Of a stretch of DNA of 42,382 bases, positions 7,441 to 16,174 are shown piece by piece; the first letter of the stretch is position 1, and each line of letters opens with the position of its first letter. The stretch is from assembly GCA_900764925.1 (NCBI GenBank), contig CAAFPW010000110.1, positions 1 to 42,382 of the forward strand, in the 5' to 3' direction. Made by a program: the position numbers and the translations under genes. The notes beneath the pieces are model-generated. The model saw nothing but the letters and a program-made list of their open reading frames with translations, was not told the origin of the DNA and did not search any database. Source of the DNA: Fusobacteriaceae bacterium (GTDB lineage Bacteria; Fusobacteriota; Fusobacteriia; Fusobacteriales; Fusobacteriaceae).

Positions 7441-9159
7441 CTACATATTATATGGAAAAAAGTAGATTGGTTTAAAAATCAACTCCTTCTCATCTGCTAC
7501 CATTGTCACAGTTTGAAAAAAAGTTTTAAAAGGTAGATGCTCTTTTATGATAGAGTCTAGCTTCTCACTCTCAACAATCTCAACAACTGAGTAGTTTTCA
7601 AGTTTCAAATCCCTAGCTAGAGCCGATATACTTCTCTCTAATCCTCCAATCTCATCTACCAGCCCCAACTCTTTTCCCTCTTCTCCTAGCCACACCTTTC
7701 CTTGAGCTATACTGTGGACATAGTTTCTATCCAGATTTCTACCTTGGGCTACCACATCTAAGAACTCACTGTACACCTTCAAGCTAGAGGCGTATATCTT
7801 CTCTTCATCTTTGGCAGTGAACTCCTTTGTGAGAGAGAAGAGATCAGAGTACTCTCCCTTTTTCACACTCTCCACATTTACATCTATCTTTTTCATAAGT
7901 TCATTGAAGTTAGGTATGAGACTGACTACCCCAATTGAACCTGTTATACTGCTCCTATCAGCAAAAATCTTATCTCCTCCCACTGCTATATAGTAACCTC
8001 CAGAGGCTGCCACTCCCCCTATTGATACATATATAGGTTTGATCTGAGTCACCTCTTTTAGCTTTCTATTGATAAGATTGGAAGCTAGGGCTGATCCTCC
8101 CGGTGAGTTTATTCTAAGGACTATCCCCTTTATACTTTTGTCCTTCTTAGCCTTTTCCAACTCAGCAAAGACTCTGTTAGGAGTGATACTGTTTCCAAAA
8201 CCTCCCTTATCTCCATCTAACAGGATATTTCCCTCGGCATATATCACAGCTATTCTATCTTTAGCCCCTCTATTTATCCCTTGATAATCACTGAGTTTCA
8301 CTATCTTATCTCTACCGATTAAGTTTTTTATCTCCTCTTCATAGGCAAACTCATCTATGAGATTAAGCTTTTTCATCTGATATGGCTCAGAAAAAACAAG
8401 GTCTCCAGCTAGGACTCTACCATTTAAAAATTCTCTGTTCACCCCTCTTTTTTGAGAGATACTATCTATAAAGTTATCATATATCCTATCTTGCAATCTG
8501 GTGATATTCTCTCTATACTCTTGAGACATCTCCTTTTTTATGTAGTTCTCCCCATAGGATTTGTAGTCTCCTACATGGATAACATTGAATTTTATTCCCA
8601 GCTTGTCACTCAATCCCTTGTAGTAAGCTAGTTCGTTATAATATCCTGTGATATTTACATTGGCACTCATAGTGGCTGGCATAAATATCTGATCTGAGTG
8701 TACAGCTAGAGAGTAGCTTCTGTTGTCCATGTTTACTCCATAGGCTATTACCTTTTTCCCTCTCTCTTTCAAGCTCTCCAACTTCTCCCCTAGCTCCTCT
8801 ATCTGAGCTCTATCTAAGGAGATGTTGTCCACCTTGAGTAGTACCCCTTCTATATCGCTGTCCTCTCCTATGTTTTCAAATCTTTTCAACAGGGTATAGA
8901 AGTTCATCTCCCCATCCAATAGAAACTTAGGTAGAGACTCCATCTTTTCAGGATACTTCTCACTTAAGTCCACCTCTACATAGCTCCCTTTGACTATCTC
9001 ATTCTGCTCTTGAGATGTAGAGTATTTCAAAATAGCCCCTATCACTGCCCCAATCAAGATCAGCATCAGAGTTAGCTTGATTACAAAGGAGAATATCTCC
9101 TTTATGATAAATAGCAGTGTCCCCAAGATAAATTTTTTAATTAAGTTAAAAATCTTCAT
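7441..9159 (-). CDS. sppA: Signal peptide peptidase SppA, 67-kDa type
   Basis: A 572-residue membrane serine protease that degrades cleaved signal peptides. The long form has two tandem S49 domains. One transmembrane stretch is seen near the N terminus (about 25-45). The N-terminal domain supplies the general base Lys200 in HVGDYKSYGE and the C-terminal domain the nucleophile Ser386 in GGVAASGGYY, matching the Lys209/Ser409 dyad of the E. coli enzyme. INSPGGSALAS (351-360) is the usual strand and oxyanion region. Ribosome site GAGGAG lies seven bases before the ATG. It follows the OLD nuclease gene by 18 bases and is probably cotranscribed with it. Confidence 0.96.
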   Translation of the reverse strand: MKIFNLIKKFILGTLLFIIKEIFSFVIKLTLMLILIGAVIGAILKYSTSQEQNEIVKGSYVEVDLSEKYPEKMESLPKFLLDGEMNFYTLLKRFENIGEDSDIEGVLLKVDNISLDRAQIEELGEKLESLKERGKKVIAYGVNMDNRSYSLAVHSDQIFMPATMSANVNITGYYNELAYYKGLSDKLGIKFNVIHVGDYKSYGENYIKKEMSQEYRENITRLQDRIYDNFIDSISQKRGVNREFLNGRVLAGDLVFSEPYQMKKLNLIDEFAYEEEIKNLIGRDKIVKLSDYQGINRGAKDRIAVIYAEGNILLDGDKGGFGNSITPNRVFAELEKAKKDKSIKGIVLRINSPGGSALASNLINRKLKEVTQIKPIYVSIGGVAASGGYYIAVGGDKIFADRSSITGSIGVVSLIPNFNELMKKIDVNVESVKKGEYSDLFSLTKEFTAKDEEKIYASSLKVYSEFLDVVAQGRNLDRNYVHSIAQGKVWLGEEGKELGLVDEIGGLERSISALARDLKLENYSVVEIVESEKLDSIIKEHLPFKTFFQTVTMVADEKELIFKPIYFFPYNM

Positions 9160-9177
9160 AAATTACTCCTCACTATG

Positions 9178-10524
9178 TTAAGAGAATATCTCTCTCACTT
9201 TCTTCTCCAGTTTTTTAGGTATTTTAAATCCTTCCTCAGTAACAGTTTTCAAGGCGTAGAAAGGCTTGTTCTTATAGTTCTTTCTCTCCCTATCCTCTTG
9301 GTATATCTCCTCTTCAATATCATTTTCAAACTCCAACCACTTACCTATATCCTTCTTTACAGCTCTTTGAATAATCTTGTTTTTTAAGTTTGAGTTCTCT
9401 ATCTCCTCTGGAGTTCTCCACAGGTGGTTATCCTTATCATATACAGCTATGTATGGGATTTTAAAAACATTTAACAGTTTGATAAATTGAGGTATGAGGC
9501 TCTTACTTCCACACTCCAAGATTGAGTAATCATACTTGTAGATATTCAATCTCTTAGATAGGTATCCCAGAACAATCTTATCAGTCTGTCCCTCTACCAA
9601 GATCACCTTCTTAGCAAAAAAGAGTTCACTTCTATCTGGGTTTATCCAATAGTTCATATTGAAGTTTTTAATCTCATCTCCAGAGAACAGAAATCCTTTA
9701 AATTGGAAAACCTTTGTTCCCACTACCTCCTCTTTTCTCACTATACATATTGACTTATACATATGTAGGTTTATAAAGTTGCTAGAGTGTGTAGCCACAT
9801 ATATTTGTCCACCTAACTTAGCTAGAACACAGAGGTTGTGAAATAGCTCTTTCTCCTTTTGTGGATGGAGATATAGCTCCGGTTCCTCAAAAAGTATAAG
9901 GGTATTGTCCAAAAGAGATTGTTTACCCCTTTGAGAGTGGTTAGCCAAAGAGCAAAAAATCTCAAATATCAAGTTTCTATATAGACCTCTACTTGTGTAC
10001 TCGCTCTGTAACTCATTGAATGTAGCCACTATCTCTCCCAGTGTCTTAGGTTGATTTATCTTTTTCCTTTCAAGTATCTTCAAGAGTGAATAGATAAAAA
10101 ATTCTGTCTGCTCCTTTTCTGAAAAAGATGGAATAAATAGGATAGGGGTACTCTTTGTGATAGATAGGTACTCCTCCTCAGTTATTCTAGTCCAGATGTT
10201 GTTGTAGAGGACAAAGTAGTGTATATCTCCCTCATACAGTTTCTCTACCTTCAACCAGATATTTTTATTATCTATGACTATGCTATCCAACTTAAAACTC
10301 TTTTTATAATAATTGTAGAACCTCCCCTCTATTCTGATGAAGCTCTCTCCATTTCTCAAATCCCTAGCTCTAAAATTTCTATATCCCAAAAAGAACATGA
10401 TAGCTGACATTATACTAGATTTACCACTGTTGCTCTGTCCTATAAAGAGCATCAGATTTTCAAACTTTATCTCCGTCTCCTCTATACACTGCCAATTTCT
10501 AATTTTTAATTCCTTTAAGTACAT
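9178..10524 (-). CDS. OLD-family ATPase/TOPRIM nuclease
   Basis: A 448-residue protein with an N-terminal ABC/SMC-like ATPase and a C-terminal TOPRIM domain, as in overcoming-lysogenisation-defect (OLD) nucleases. The Walker A is GQSNSGKSS (29-37), the Walker B LILFEEPELYLHP (209-221), and THSS (245-248) is the switch histidine region. The TOPRIM parts are VEGQTDK (310-316) with Glu311 and VYDKDNH with Asp363 and Asp365. Such proteins nick or cut DNA; some serve in phage defence (GajA of Gabija), but no UvrD-like GajB is beside this gene, so it looks like a stand-alone class 1 OLD. GGAGGAGGG (10529-10537) lies four bases before the ATG at 10524, which rules out the upstream GTG at 10539. It is the first gene of the OLD-sppA unit. 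Confidence 0.9.
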   Translation of the reverse strand: MYLKELKIRNWQCIEETEIKFENLMLFIGQSNSGKSSIMSAIMFFLGYRNFRARDLRNGESFIRIEGRFYNYYKKSFKLDSIVIDNKNIWLKVEKLYEGDIHYFVLYNNIWTRITEEEYLSITKSTPILFIPSFSEKEQTEFFIYSLLKILERKKINQPKTLGEIVATFNELQSEYTSRGLYRNLIFEIFCSLANHSQRGKQSLLDNTLILFEEPELYLHPQKEKELFHNLCVLAKLGGQIYVATHSSNFINLHMYKSICIVRKEEVVGTKVFQFKGFLFSGDEIKNFNMNYWINPDRSELFFAKKVILVEGQTDKIVLGYLSKRLNIYKYDYSILECGSKSLIPQFIKLLNVFKIPYIAVYDKDNHLWRTPEEIENSNLKNKIIQRAVKKDIGKWLEFENDIEEEIYQEDRERKNYKNKPFYALKTVTEEGFKIPKKLEKKVREIFS

Positions 10525-10554
10525 TTTTCCCTCCTCCACCTCTATTTATCCTAA

Positions 10555-10563
10555 ATTATACCA
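10555..10563 (-). promoter_or_regulatory. Extended -10 promoter of the OLD nuclease gene
   Basis: TGGTATAAT on the minus strand (10563-10555), about 30 bases before the start codon. It lies back to back with the promoter of the L,D-transpeptidase-like gene, whose -35 starts eight bases away, so the two may interfere. Confidence 0.55.
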
Positions 10564-10570
10564 TATATTA

Positions 10571-10599
10571 TTGACTTTTTGATAAAAACTAAATATAAT
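10571..10599 (+). promoter_or_regulatory. Strong sigma70-type promoter of the L,D-transpeptidase-like gene
   Basis: TTGACT (10571-10576), 17 bases, TATAAT (10594-10599). The start codon is about 40 bases further on. Confidence 0.8.
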
Positions 10600-10639
10600 T
10601 TTATTGTTAGAGTTTGATTTTATGAGGTGATTGTACAGA

Positions 10640-11293
10640 ATGTTAAAAAAGGTACTCTTAGGATTAACGCTGTTAGGAACAGTGGCCTTTGGTTTAGATT
10701 TAAAGAACGAAACTGAGATAAAAAATATTTATTATACGCTCAATTTGGATAGCAAATTGGAGTATTCAACCTTTTTAAAAGCTATTCATGGATATAATAA
10801 GATTGAAGAGAAAAAAGAGGGATTTATTACAATTATAGATTTTTCAAAACCTTCCAATGAGGAGAGATTTTTTGTAATAGATTTGGAAAATAAAAAGGTA
10901 GACTACTCTACCTATGTAAGCCATGGAAAGAATACAGGACTTGATACAGCAGTAAAATTTTCAAATAAGATGAACTCTTATCAGAGCTCTCTAGGATTTT
11001 ATCTGACAGATCAAACCTATACAGGAAGTAACGGATACTCTTTGAGACTAAAGGGACTTGAGCCGGGAATAAATTCCAATGCCTTAGCAAGACACATAGT
11101 TGTACATGGAGCCGACTATGCCACTAAGGAGTTTATGGACAAGTATGGATTCCTTGGAAGAAGCTTAGGTTGCCCAGCTATTCCAGAGGAAATCTCCAAA
11201 GAGGTAATTGATTATATAAAGGGTGGAACTGTTTTATATATCAATGGAAATGACGATAGTTACTTTGAGAAAAGTAACTATGCCACATTATAG
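10640..11293 (+). CDS. Exported L,D-transpeptidase-like protein (YkuD_2 type)
   Basis: A 217-residue protein with a signal peptide (1-18) and a murein L,D-transpeptidase catalytic-type domain. The active-site parts are HIVVHGADY (His152 and His156) and GRSLGCPAIP with nucleophile Cys178, the HxxxH...SxGC pattern of the family. Such enzymes cross-link or trim peptidoglycan peptides in the periplasm, or link lipoproteins to it; which of these applies here is unknown. GAGGTGA lies nine bases before the ATG at 10640; a TTG at 10631 is possible but less likely. The gene is alone, with a strong promoter, and its stop is one base from the convergent DMT gene. Confidence 0.88.
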   Translation: MLKKVLLGLTLLGTVAFGLDLKNETEIKNIYYTLNLDSKLEYSTFLKAIHGYNKIEEKKEGFITIIDFSKPSNEERFFVIDLENKKVDYSTYVSHGKNTGLDTAVKFSNKMNSYQSSLGFYLTDQTYTGSNGYSLRLKGLEPGINSNALARHIVVHGADYATKEFMDKYGFLGRSLGCPAIPEEISKEVIDYIKGGTVLYINGNDDSYFEKSNYATL

Positions 11294-11294
11294 A

Positions 11295-12179
11295 TTATAA
11301 AAAGAATAGAGCTATTCCTAAAACAGAGATACAAGCACCAAGTATCTCTTTTATTTTTATCTTCTCTTTGAAAACAAGATAGGATATTGGTATTATTATG
11401 ATAGGACTTGTTGAGGATATTGTAGATATTACCCCAGCATTTCCTAAGTTGAGAGCCGCCACTAAAAAAGTTATTCCAGCTGTGGCTGTGATAGTTCCTC
11501 CTGTTATTAACAATAGATTTTTTCTATCCTTCACAGTGTGAAATATCTTCCCCCAATATCTCTTTACAGTCAAAAATACTATAAACACTCCCAGAGCACA
11601 GATCATTCTAATCTGAGTAGATGAGCTGGGATTGTACCTTGAAGAACCTATCTTAGTAAAAACTATTCCAATAGCTTCAAATATTGTAGCTATACAGATA
11701 AAAGCTATCCCCTTTGGAGACAGTTTCTTTCCACTCTCCCCGTCATCCTTTGGCTTTAAAACTACCAACAATACCCCACTACAAGTGATAACCATGGCAA
11801 ATATCTGCACTAGAGTTAGAGTCTCTCCTAAAAATAGATAACCAAACAATCCCACTATGAGTGGTGTCATAGTCATAAAGAGCATACAGATTCTAGCCCC
11901 TATCAATACATAGGACTCATAGAGAAAAAAATCTCCCAAAAATAACCCAATCACCCCAGATATTCCTAAAAATTTCCAGTTGTATGGAGTGGAGTCAAGG
12001 GGTAAAAACATACCCCTCTCTCCAAAAGCAAACACTCCTAAAAACATAATCCCCATAAAGAGCCTAACCACATTTACAGATATACTGTCAGCTTTTTTTG
12101 AAGCCACCTCAAAGAAAAGTGAGCTCAAAGCCCAACCAAGTGCTGTAATAAGAGCAAAAAATTCACCTAAATACGGCAT
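11295..12179 (-). CDS. DMT-superfamily (EamA) membrane transporter
   Basis: A 294-residue inner-membrane protein with about ten hydrophobic segments in two EamA repeats (about 5-140 and 155-293). The first starts with YLGEFFALITALGWALSSLFFE and the second with GIAFICIATIFEAIGIVFTK. Members export or import small metabolites such as amino acids; no substrate can be assigned. GGGGAGG lies five bases before the ATG. It follows pepA by 24 bases and is probably cotranscribed, which would suit handling of peptide-derived amino acids (an inference). Confidence 0.9.
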   Translation of the reverse strand: MPYLGEFFALITALGWALSSLFFEVASKKADSISVNVVRLFMGIMFLGVFAFGERGMFLPLDSTPYNWKFLGISGVIGLFLGDFFLYESYVLIGARICMLFMTMTPLIVGLFGYLFLGETLTLVQIFAMVITCSGVLLVVLKPKDDGESGKKLSPKGIAFICIATIFEAIGIVFTKIGSSRYNPSSSTQIRMICALGVFIVFLTVKRYWGKIFHTVKDRKNLLLITGGTITATAGITFLVAALNLGNAGVISTISSTSPIIIIPISYLVFKEKIKIKEILGACISVLGIALFFL

Positions 12180-12203
12180 CCTAACCTCCCCAAACTACAT
12201 TTT

Positions 12204-13616
12204 TTATTTTCTTTTGCAATATTCGTATAATCCTCTTACATGCACCCCTGAAGCACCTTTTTTATACCATTTAGAAGAGTTATCATAAGCTGTACCAGCT
12301 ATGTCCATATGTGTCCATGGGATATCCTCAGCAAAAATCTCCAAGAATTTAGCAGCTGTTATAGCTCCTCCCCATCTAGCTCCCATATGTTTAAAATCAG
12401 CTACCTCAGATTTTAAATCCTCGATAAACTCCTCATCTATTGGCATTCTCCATACTCTTTCCCCATGTTTTTTACAAGCTTTTTCAAGTTCAATATACTT
12501 CTCATCACAATTTGAAAATACCCCTGTGGTAAAAGTTCCTAGTGATACTATTATAGCCCCTGTCAATGTAGCCAAATCTACAACCTCACTCACCTTCTCA
12601 TTTCTTACCACATAAGTGATAGCATCAGCTAGAGCAAGTCTTCCCTCAGCATCTGTATTGATTATCTCCACAGTTTTTCCATTCATAGATTTGATAATAT
12701 CCCCTGGTCTGTATGAGTTTCCATTTATAGCATTTTCACAAGCTGGTACAACAGCTACTACGTTTCTTGCTAACCTATTTTTAGAGATTGCACACATAGC
12801 ACCTATAACTGTTGCCCCTCCAGCCATGTCAGATTTCATGCTGAACATAGAATCAGCTGGTTTTATACATAGCCCTCCTGTGTCATAAGTAAGTCCTTTT
12901 CCTACCAATCCAACTATATCCTTTGAGTCAGGCTCTCCAAAATATCTCATAACAATAAGCTTAGGTTGTGTTGCAGAAGCTTTTCCCACACTGTATAATA
13001 GGTTCATACCCAACTCCTGCATTCTATTCTCATCTATTATCTCCACTTCAAAACCATACTCTTTTCCAAGCTCAACAGTTCTCTCAGCTAGAGTCACTGG
13101 ATTGATCACATTAGCTGGTAAGTCCACTAGATTTCTAGTTACATCAGTAGCCTCATTCAATACCAAAGCTTCTGATATATCATTTTTTTCAACAGAGAAG
13201 AACTCCACATCTATCTTTTCAGATTTTTTCTCCTTAAACTCATCAAATGAGTAGTTTACATTTCCAACTATCTCACAAAGTATCTCCACCTTTGTCAACT
13301 CTCTTCTATTAGTTGAAATTAGGATACTTCCCTTCTTATTAGATAGATATTTAAACATCACCTCTCTAAAAAGATTCTCTGTAACCTCCTCTTTCTTACC
13401 AAAACCTAAGATGTCCATAGAGATCAAATGATCCTTTTGAATAAAATCTATTGATAATACCTCTCCCTTTTTACCAGTGAAGCCATTTTTCTCCTTTAAT
13501 CTCTCTATTAACTCCTTCTCACTTTTTGATAGATGATCACAGTAGTTACTCTCTCCCTCTACCATCAAGATAAGATTTTTATCATAAAATTTCTCCAATC
13601 TATCTATTACTTTCAT
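12204..13616 (-). CDS. pepA: Leucyl aminopeptidase, M17 family
   Basis: A 470-residue cytosolic two-metal aminopeptidase that removes N-terminal residues from peptides. The N-terminal macro-like domain (1-150) is divergent, as usual. The catalytic domain has GKGLTYDTGG with Lys240 and Asp245, Lys252, Asp263, and the signature NTDAEGRL (320-327) with Asp322, Glu324 and Arg326. These match the E. coli PepA metal and catalytic residues at a constant offset. AAGGAG is seven bases before the ATG. It lies downstream of hpf behind that gene's terminator and appears to start from an extended -10 promoter embedded in the terminator's T tract. Confidence 0.96.
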   Translation of the reverse strand: MKVIDRLEKFYDKNLILMVEGESNYCDHLSKSEKELIERLKEKNGFTGKKGEVLSIDFIQKDHLISMDILGFGKKEEVTENLFREVMFKYLSNKKGSILISTNRRELTKVEILCEIVGNVNYSFDEFKEKKSEKIDVEFFSVEKNDISEALVLNEATDVTRNLVDLPANVINPVTLAERTVELGKEYGFEVEIIDENRMQELGMNLLYSVGKASATQPKLIVMRYFGEPDSKDIVGLVGKGLTYDTGGLCIKPADSMFSMKSDMAGGATVIGAMCAISKNRLARNVVAVVPACENAINGNSYRPGDIIKSMNGKTVEIINTDAEGRLALADAITYVVRNEKVSEVVDLATLTGAIIVSLGTFTTGVFSNCDEKYIELEKACKKHGERVWRMPIDEEFIEDLKSEVADFKHMGARWGGAITAAKFLEIFAEDIPWTHMDIAGTAYDNSSKWYKKGASGVHVRGLYEYCKRK

Positions 13617-13646
13617 GTCTCACTCCTTTTAGTTAAATTTTTTTAT

Positions 13647-13655
13647 ATTATATCA
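13647..13655 (-). promoter_or_regulatory. Extended -10 promoter of pepA inside the hpf terminator
   Basis: TGATATAAT on the minus strand (13655-13647), directly following the terminator stem, so that the T tract of the terminator overlaps the spacer. A start codon follows about 30 bases downstream. No -35 match is seen. Confidence 0.5.
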
Positions 13656-13680
13656 AAAAGGCTACCAAATTGGTAGCCTT
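13655..13680 (-). terminator. Intrinsic terminator after hpf
   Basis: AAGGCTACC and GGTAGCCTT (13658-13680) form a perfect nine-pair GC-rich stem with a five-base loop; on the minus strand it runs into T5. Confidence 0.88.
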
Positions 13681-13687
13681 AATCTAA

Positions 13688-14239
13688 CTATTTTTTAGCT
13701 GGTTCTATATGTCCGTAATCCCCATCTTTTCTTCTATAAACTATGTTCATCTCACCTGTTTCTGCGTTAGTGAATGGGAAGAACGCTCTATTTAAAATTT
13801 CTAATTGAAGTATAGCTTCCTCTACATCCATTGGTTTAGGTGGTAAATAAACCTTTACTACATTTACAGCAGCTTCTTTTTCTACTGTATTTGTTTCTGG
13901 GTCATATTTAACTTTTCTAATCATTGGTTCTCTTGATTGAACGGCATCTCTTATTTTATTTTTATGTTTTTTAAGTTGTCCTTCTAAGATATCTGAAACC
14001 TCATCAATAGCTGCGTATAAGTCCACATCTGTACAAGTAGCTTTCACTGTACTTCCACCAAGATAAGCTAATACTTCTGCTGTATGATAATTACCAGTTT
14101 TTAATTTTACTGCTGATAAGTTAATAGCTAATTCTATTATACCATCGTGATACTTTTCAACCCTTCCTAATTTAGTCTCTGCATAATTTTTGATTGCATC
14201 AGTTATAACTAATTGTTTTCCATGGATAGTCATTTTCAT
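13688..14239 (-). CDS. hpf: Ribosome hibernation promoting factor, long form
   Basis: A 183-residue protein of the long HPF type. The N-terminal domain (about 1-100, beta-alpha-beta fold, MKMTIHGKQLVITDAIKNYAE) binds the decoding region of the 30S subunit. A linker leads to the C-terminal domain (about 125-183, KPMDVEEAILQLEILNRAFFPFTNAETGEMNIVYRRKDGDYGHIEP), which dimerises to join two 70S ribosomes into a 100S particle. It works in stationary phase or starvation. The length and C-terminal motif are normal for the long form found in most bacteria outside gamma-proteobacteria. AAGGA lies upstream of the ATG. It is a one-gene unit between its promoter and a strong terminator. Confidence 0.96.
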   Translation of the reverse strand: MKMTIHGKQLVITDAIKNYAETKLGRVEKYHDGIIELAINLSAVKLKTGNYHTAEVLAYLGGSTVKATCTDVDLYAAIDEVSDILEGQLKKHKNKIRDAVQSREPMIRKVKYDPETNTVEKEAAVNVVKVYLPPKPMDVEEAILQLEILNRAFFPFTNAETGEMNIVYRRKDGDYGHIEPAKK

Positions 14240-14278
14240 AATACCACTTCCTTGTTGTATCTTTTGTTTTGTTACTTA

Positions 14279-14303
14279 ATTATACTCCATAAATTGCCAA
14301 TTT
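14279..14303 (-). promoter_or_regulatory. Probable hpf promoter with a palindrome
   Basis: TATAAT on the minus strand (14284-14279) without a good -35. Just upstream, 14291-14303 is a perfect odd-centred palindrome (six-base arms, aaattg/caattt) about where a regulator could bind; that role is a guess. Confidence 0.4.
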
Positions 14304-14334
14304 CCTTTTTTTTATTTAAAAATTTTTTATTTTT

Positions 14335-15018
14335 TTACTCCTCTACAAGAACACCTTTTTTCAAGTAGAGTTGCTTATCAGAAATCTCCGCTAAATCTTT
14401 GGAGTGAGTTACCACAATTATACTCTGTTTCTCATTTTTATTTATATCTTTCAGTATCTTAAAGATCATCTCACTTGTCTCCTCGTCGAGATTTCCTGTG
14501 GGCTCATCTGCTAGTAAAATCTTAGGAGAGTTGATGAGGGCTCTAGCTATTGCCACTCTTTGCTTCTCTCCACCAGAAAGCTGTGCTGGTTTATGATCCT
14601 TTCTCTCTCCCAGTCCAACTCTTTCCAAAAGCTCCAAAGCTCTTTTTTCTATCTCACCCCTCTGAGAAAAGTTGTTCAATAGAGCTGGTAACATTACATT
14701 TTCCAAGGCTGTAAACTCTGGTAAAAGATAGTGAAATTGAAATACAAAACCTATCATCTGGTTTTTTATGGTATCTCTTTCACTTTCAGAAAGAGTCTCT
14801 ACCTCCTGCCCTCCAATAAATATCTTTCCATTATCAGCTCTATCCAGTAGCCCCATTATATTCAGTAAAGTGGATTTCCCTGAACCTGAACGTCCAAGAA
14901 CAGAGATAAACTCCCCCTCCTCCACTGTCAAATTCAGATTGTTGATGATGTGTAACTCCTCTACACTCCCGCTGTACTTCTTCTCTATATTTTCCAATTT
15001 TAAAATCTCTCTACTCAT
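14335..15018 (-). CDS. lolD: LolD-type ABC ATPase for lipoprotein release
   Basis: A 227-residue ATPase of the MacB/LolD group, cytosolic face of the inner membrane. The parts are Walker A LGRSGSGKST (41-50), Q-loop FVFQFHYLLPEFTALENV (91-108, the stretch typical of LolD), signature LSGGEKQR (147-154), Walker B ILLADEPTG (167-175) and switch VVTHS. With its permease it should move outer-membrane lipoproteins from the inner membrane to a periplasmic carrier. Its ATG overlaps the permease stop by eight bases (ATGAGTAG), so the two are translationally coupled. It is the last gene of the long minus-strand run. A MacB-like export role is a less likely alternative. Confidence 0.9.
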   Translation of the reverse strand: MSREILKLENIEKKYSGSVEELHIINNLNLTVEEGEFISVLGRSGSGKSTLLNIMGLLDRADNGKIFIGGQEVETLSESERDTIKNQMIGFVFQFHYLLPEFTALENVMLPALLNNFSQRGEIEKRALELLERVGLGERKDHKPAQLSGGEKQRVAIARALINSPKILLADEPTGNLDEETSEMIFKILKDINKNEKQSIIVVTHSKDLAEISDKQLYLKKGVLVEE

Positions 15019-16174
15019 GTCTCAATGCCTCCACAGTCTCCATCTTAGCTCCTCTATATGCTGGGAAAATACTGGATAAGAATATTATTCCCAAGTTAGC
15101 ACCTATTATTATAAGTATCTCTTTTAGAGATATCTCCACAGGAATCTTTGTCAGATAGTATATAGATGTGATAAAATCCAATGTGTTATTTTTTATATAC
15201 CATAAAAATCCCAAGGATATAACTGTACCTATCACTATTCCTATACTTCCCAATATCAATCCCTGAATTAAAAATATCTTCATAATATTCTTTTTAGAGA
15301 ACCCCATAGCCCTCATTATTCCAATATCCTTTATCTTCTCTCTCACCAGCATATTGAGAGTTACCCACACTACAAACCCAGCTATTATTACAATGAGTGA
15401 GAATACCATTATCATAACAGTCTTTTCTAGTGAGAGAGCTGAAAGTAGATTTCTATTCATCTCCCCCCAAGTTCTTGAGTATATCCCTGTAATAGACATT
15501 ATCTGATCAGATATCTGAGGAGCCTCATAGGGATTATTTAGAGTTACATCCATCTTAGATACAACGTCCTCTCCATACATCAAATACTGTACAGCTCTTA
15601 GAGGTAGGATTACCATATTTATATCATAGTCATAGTAACCACTTTGAAACACTCCCTCTATTTCAAATTTTATCTCCTTGTTCTCCGAAGAGATTATTGT
15701 TACACTATCCCCTACCCTAGCACCAATGGCTTTAAATAGCTCCTTACCTATGAGAATACCATTTATCTTATCAGAGTTTATAACTCCATTCACTATCTTT
15801 TTATCCAGATCCATAGCTTTTTTTGCACTCTCTAGGTCATAGCCCTCTATCTTTACTCCAGCTACATAGCCACCATAGATTCCATTGTATTTGAATATTC
15901 CTTGAGTGGAGATACTTGGGACAGCTCCCTTCACTCCCTCTATCTTCTCAATATCTCCCTTTATATCCTTGTAGTTTGCAATCTTCTCCCCATTGGATAC
16001 CATCACATGACTTGTCACAGAGAGTATGCTATTTATCATATTCTTATCCAGTCCATTTGCTATTCCTATGGATACCATGAGTACAACTATCCCTATGGTT
16101 ATCCCTATCACAGAGATAAGACTCTGTTTTTTTCTCTCCACTATATGCTTCTTTGCTATAAAAAACTCTATCAT
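15011..16174 (-). CDS. Lol-type ABC permease (LolC/LolE-like)
   Basis: A 387-residue inner-membrane protein with the LolC/E layout. An N-terminal segment IAKKHIVERKKQSLISVIGITIGIVVLMVSIG contains the first membrane helix (about 20-40), then comes a large periplasmic domain (about 45-265), then three C-terminal helices with the FtsX-like stretch REKIKDIGIMRAMGFSKKNIMKIFLIQG. It should form the membrane part of the lipoprotein-release pump with LolD. Only one permease gene is here, so the pump is either a homodimer (LolF-like) or uses a second permease encoded elsewhere. Its start overlaps the pbpC stop as ATGA, with AGAGGGG in the pbpC tail as ribosome site. Confidence 0.88.
   Translation of the reverse strand: MIEFFIAKKHIVERKKQSLISVIGITIGIVVLMVSIGIANGLDKNMINSILSVTSHVMVSNGEKIANYKDIKGDIEKIEGVKGAVPSISTQGIFKYNGIYGGYVAGVKIEGYDLESAKKAMDLDKKIVNGVINSDKINGILIGKELFKAIGARVGDSVTIISSENKEIKFEIEGVFQSGYYDYDINMVILPLRAVQYLMYGEDVVSKMDVTLNNPYEAPQISDQIMSITGIYSRTWGEMNRNLLSALSLEKTVMIMVFSLIVIIAGFVVWVTLNMLVREKIKDIGIMRAMGFSKKNIMKIFLIQGLILGSIGIVIGTVISLGFLWYIKNNTLDFITSIYYLTKIPVEISLKEILIIIGANLGIIFLSSIFPAYRGAKMETVEALRHE

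Noticed and set aside
9178..10524. Gabija system (GajA-like protein)
   Set aside because: No UvrD-like GajB gene is adjacent; the neighbours are sppA and an L,D-transpeptidase-like gene.
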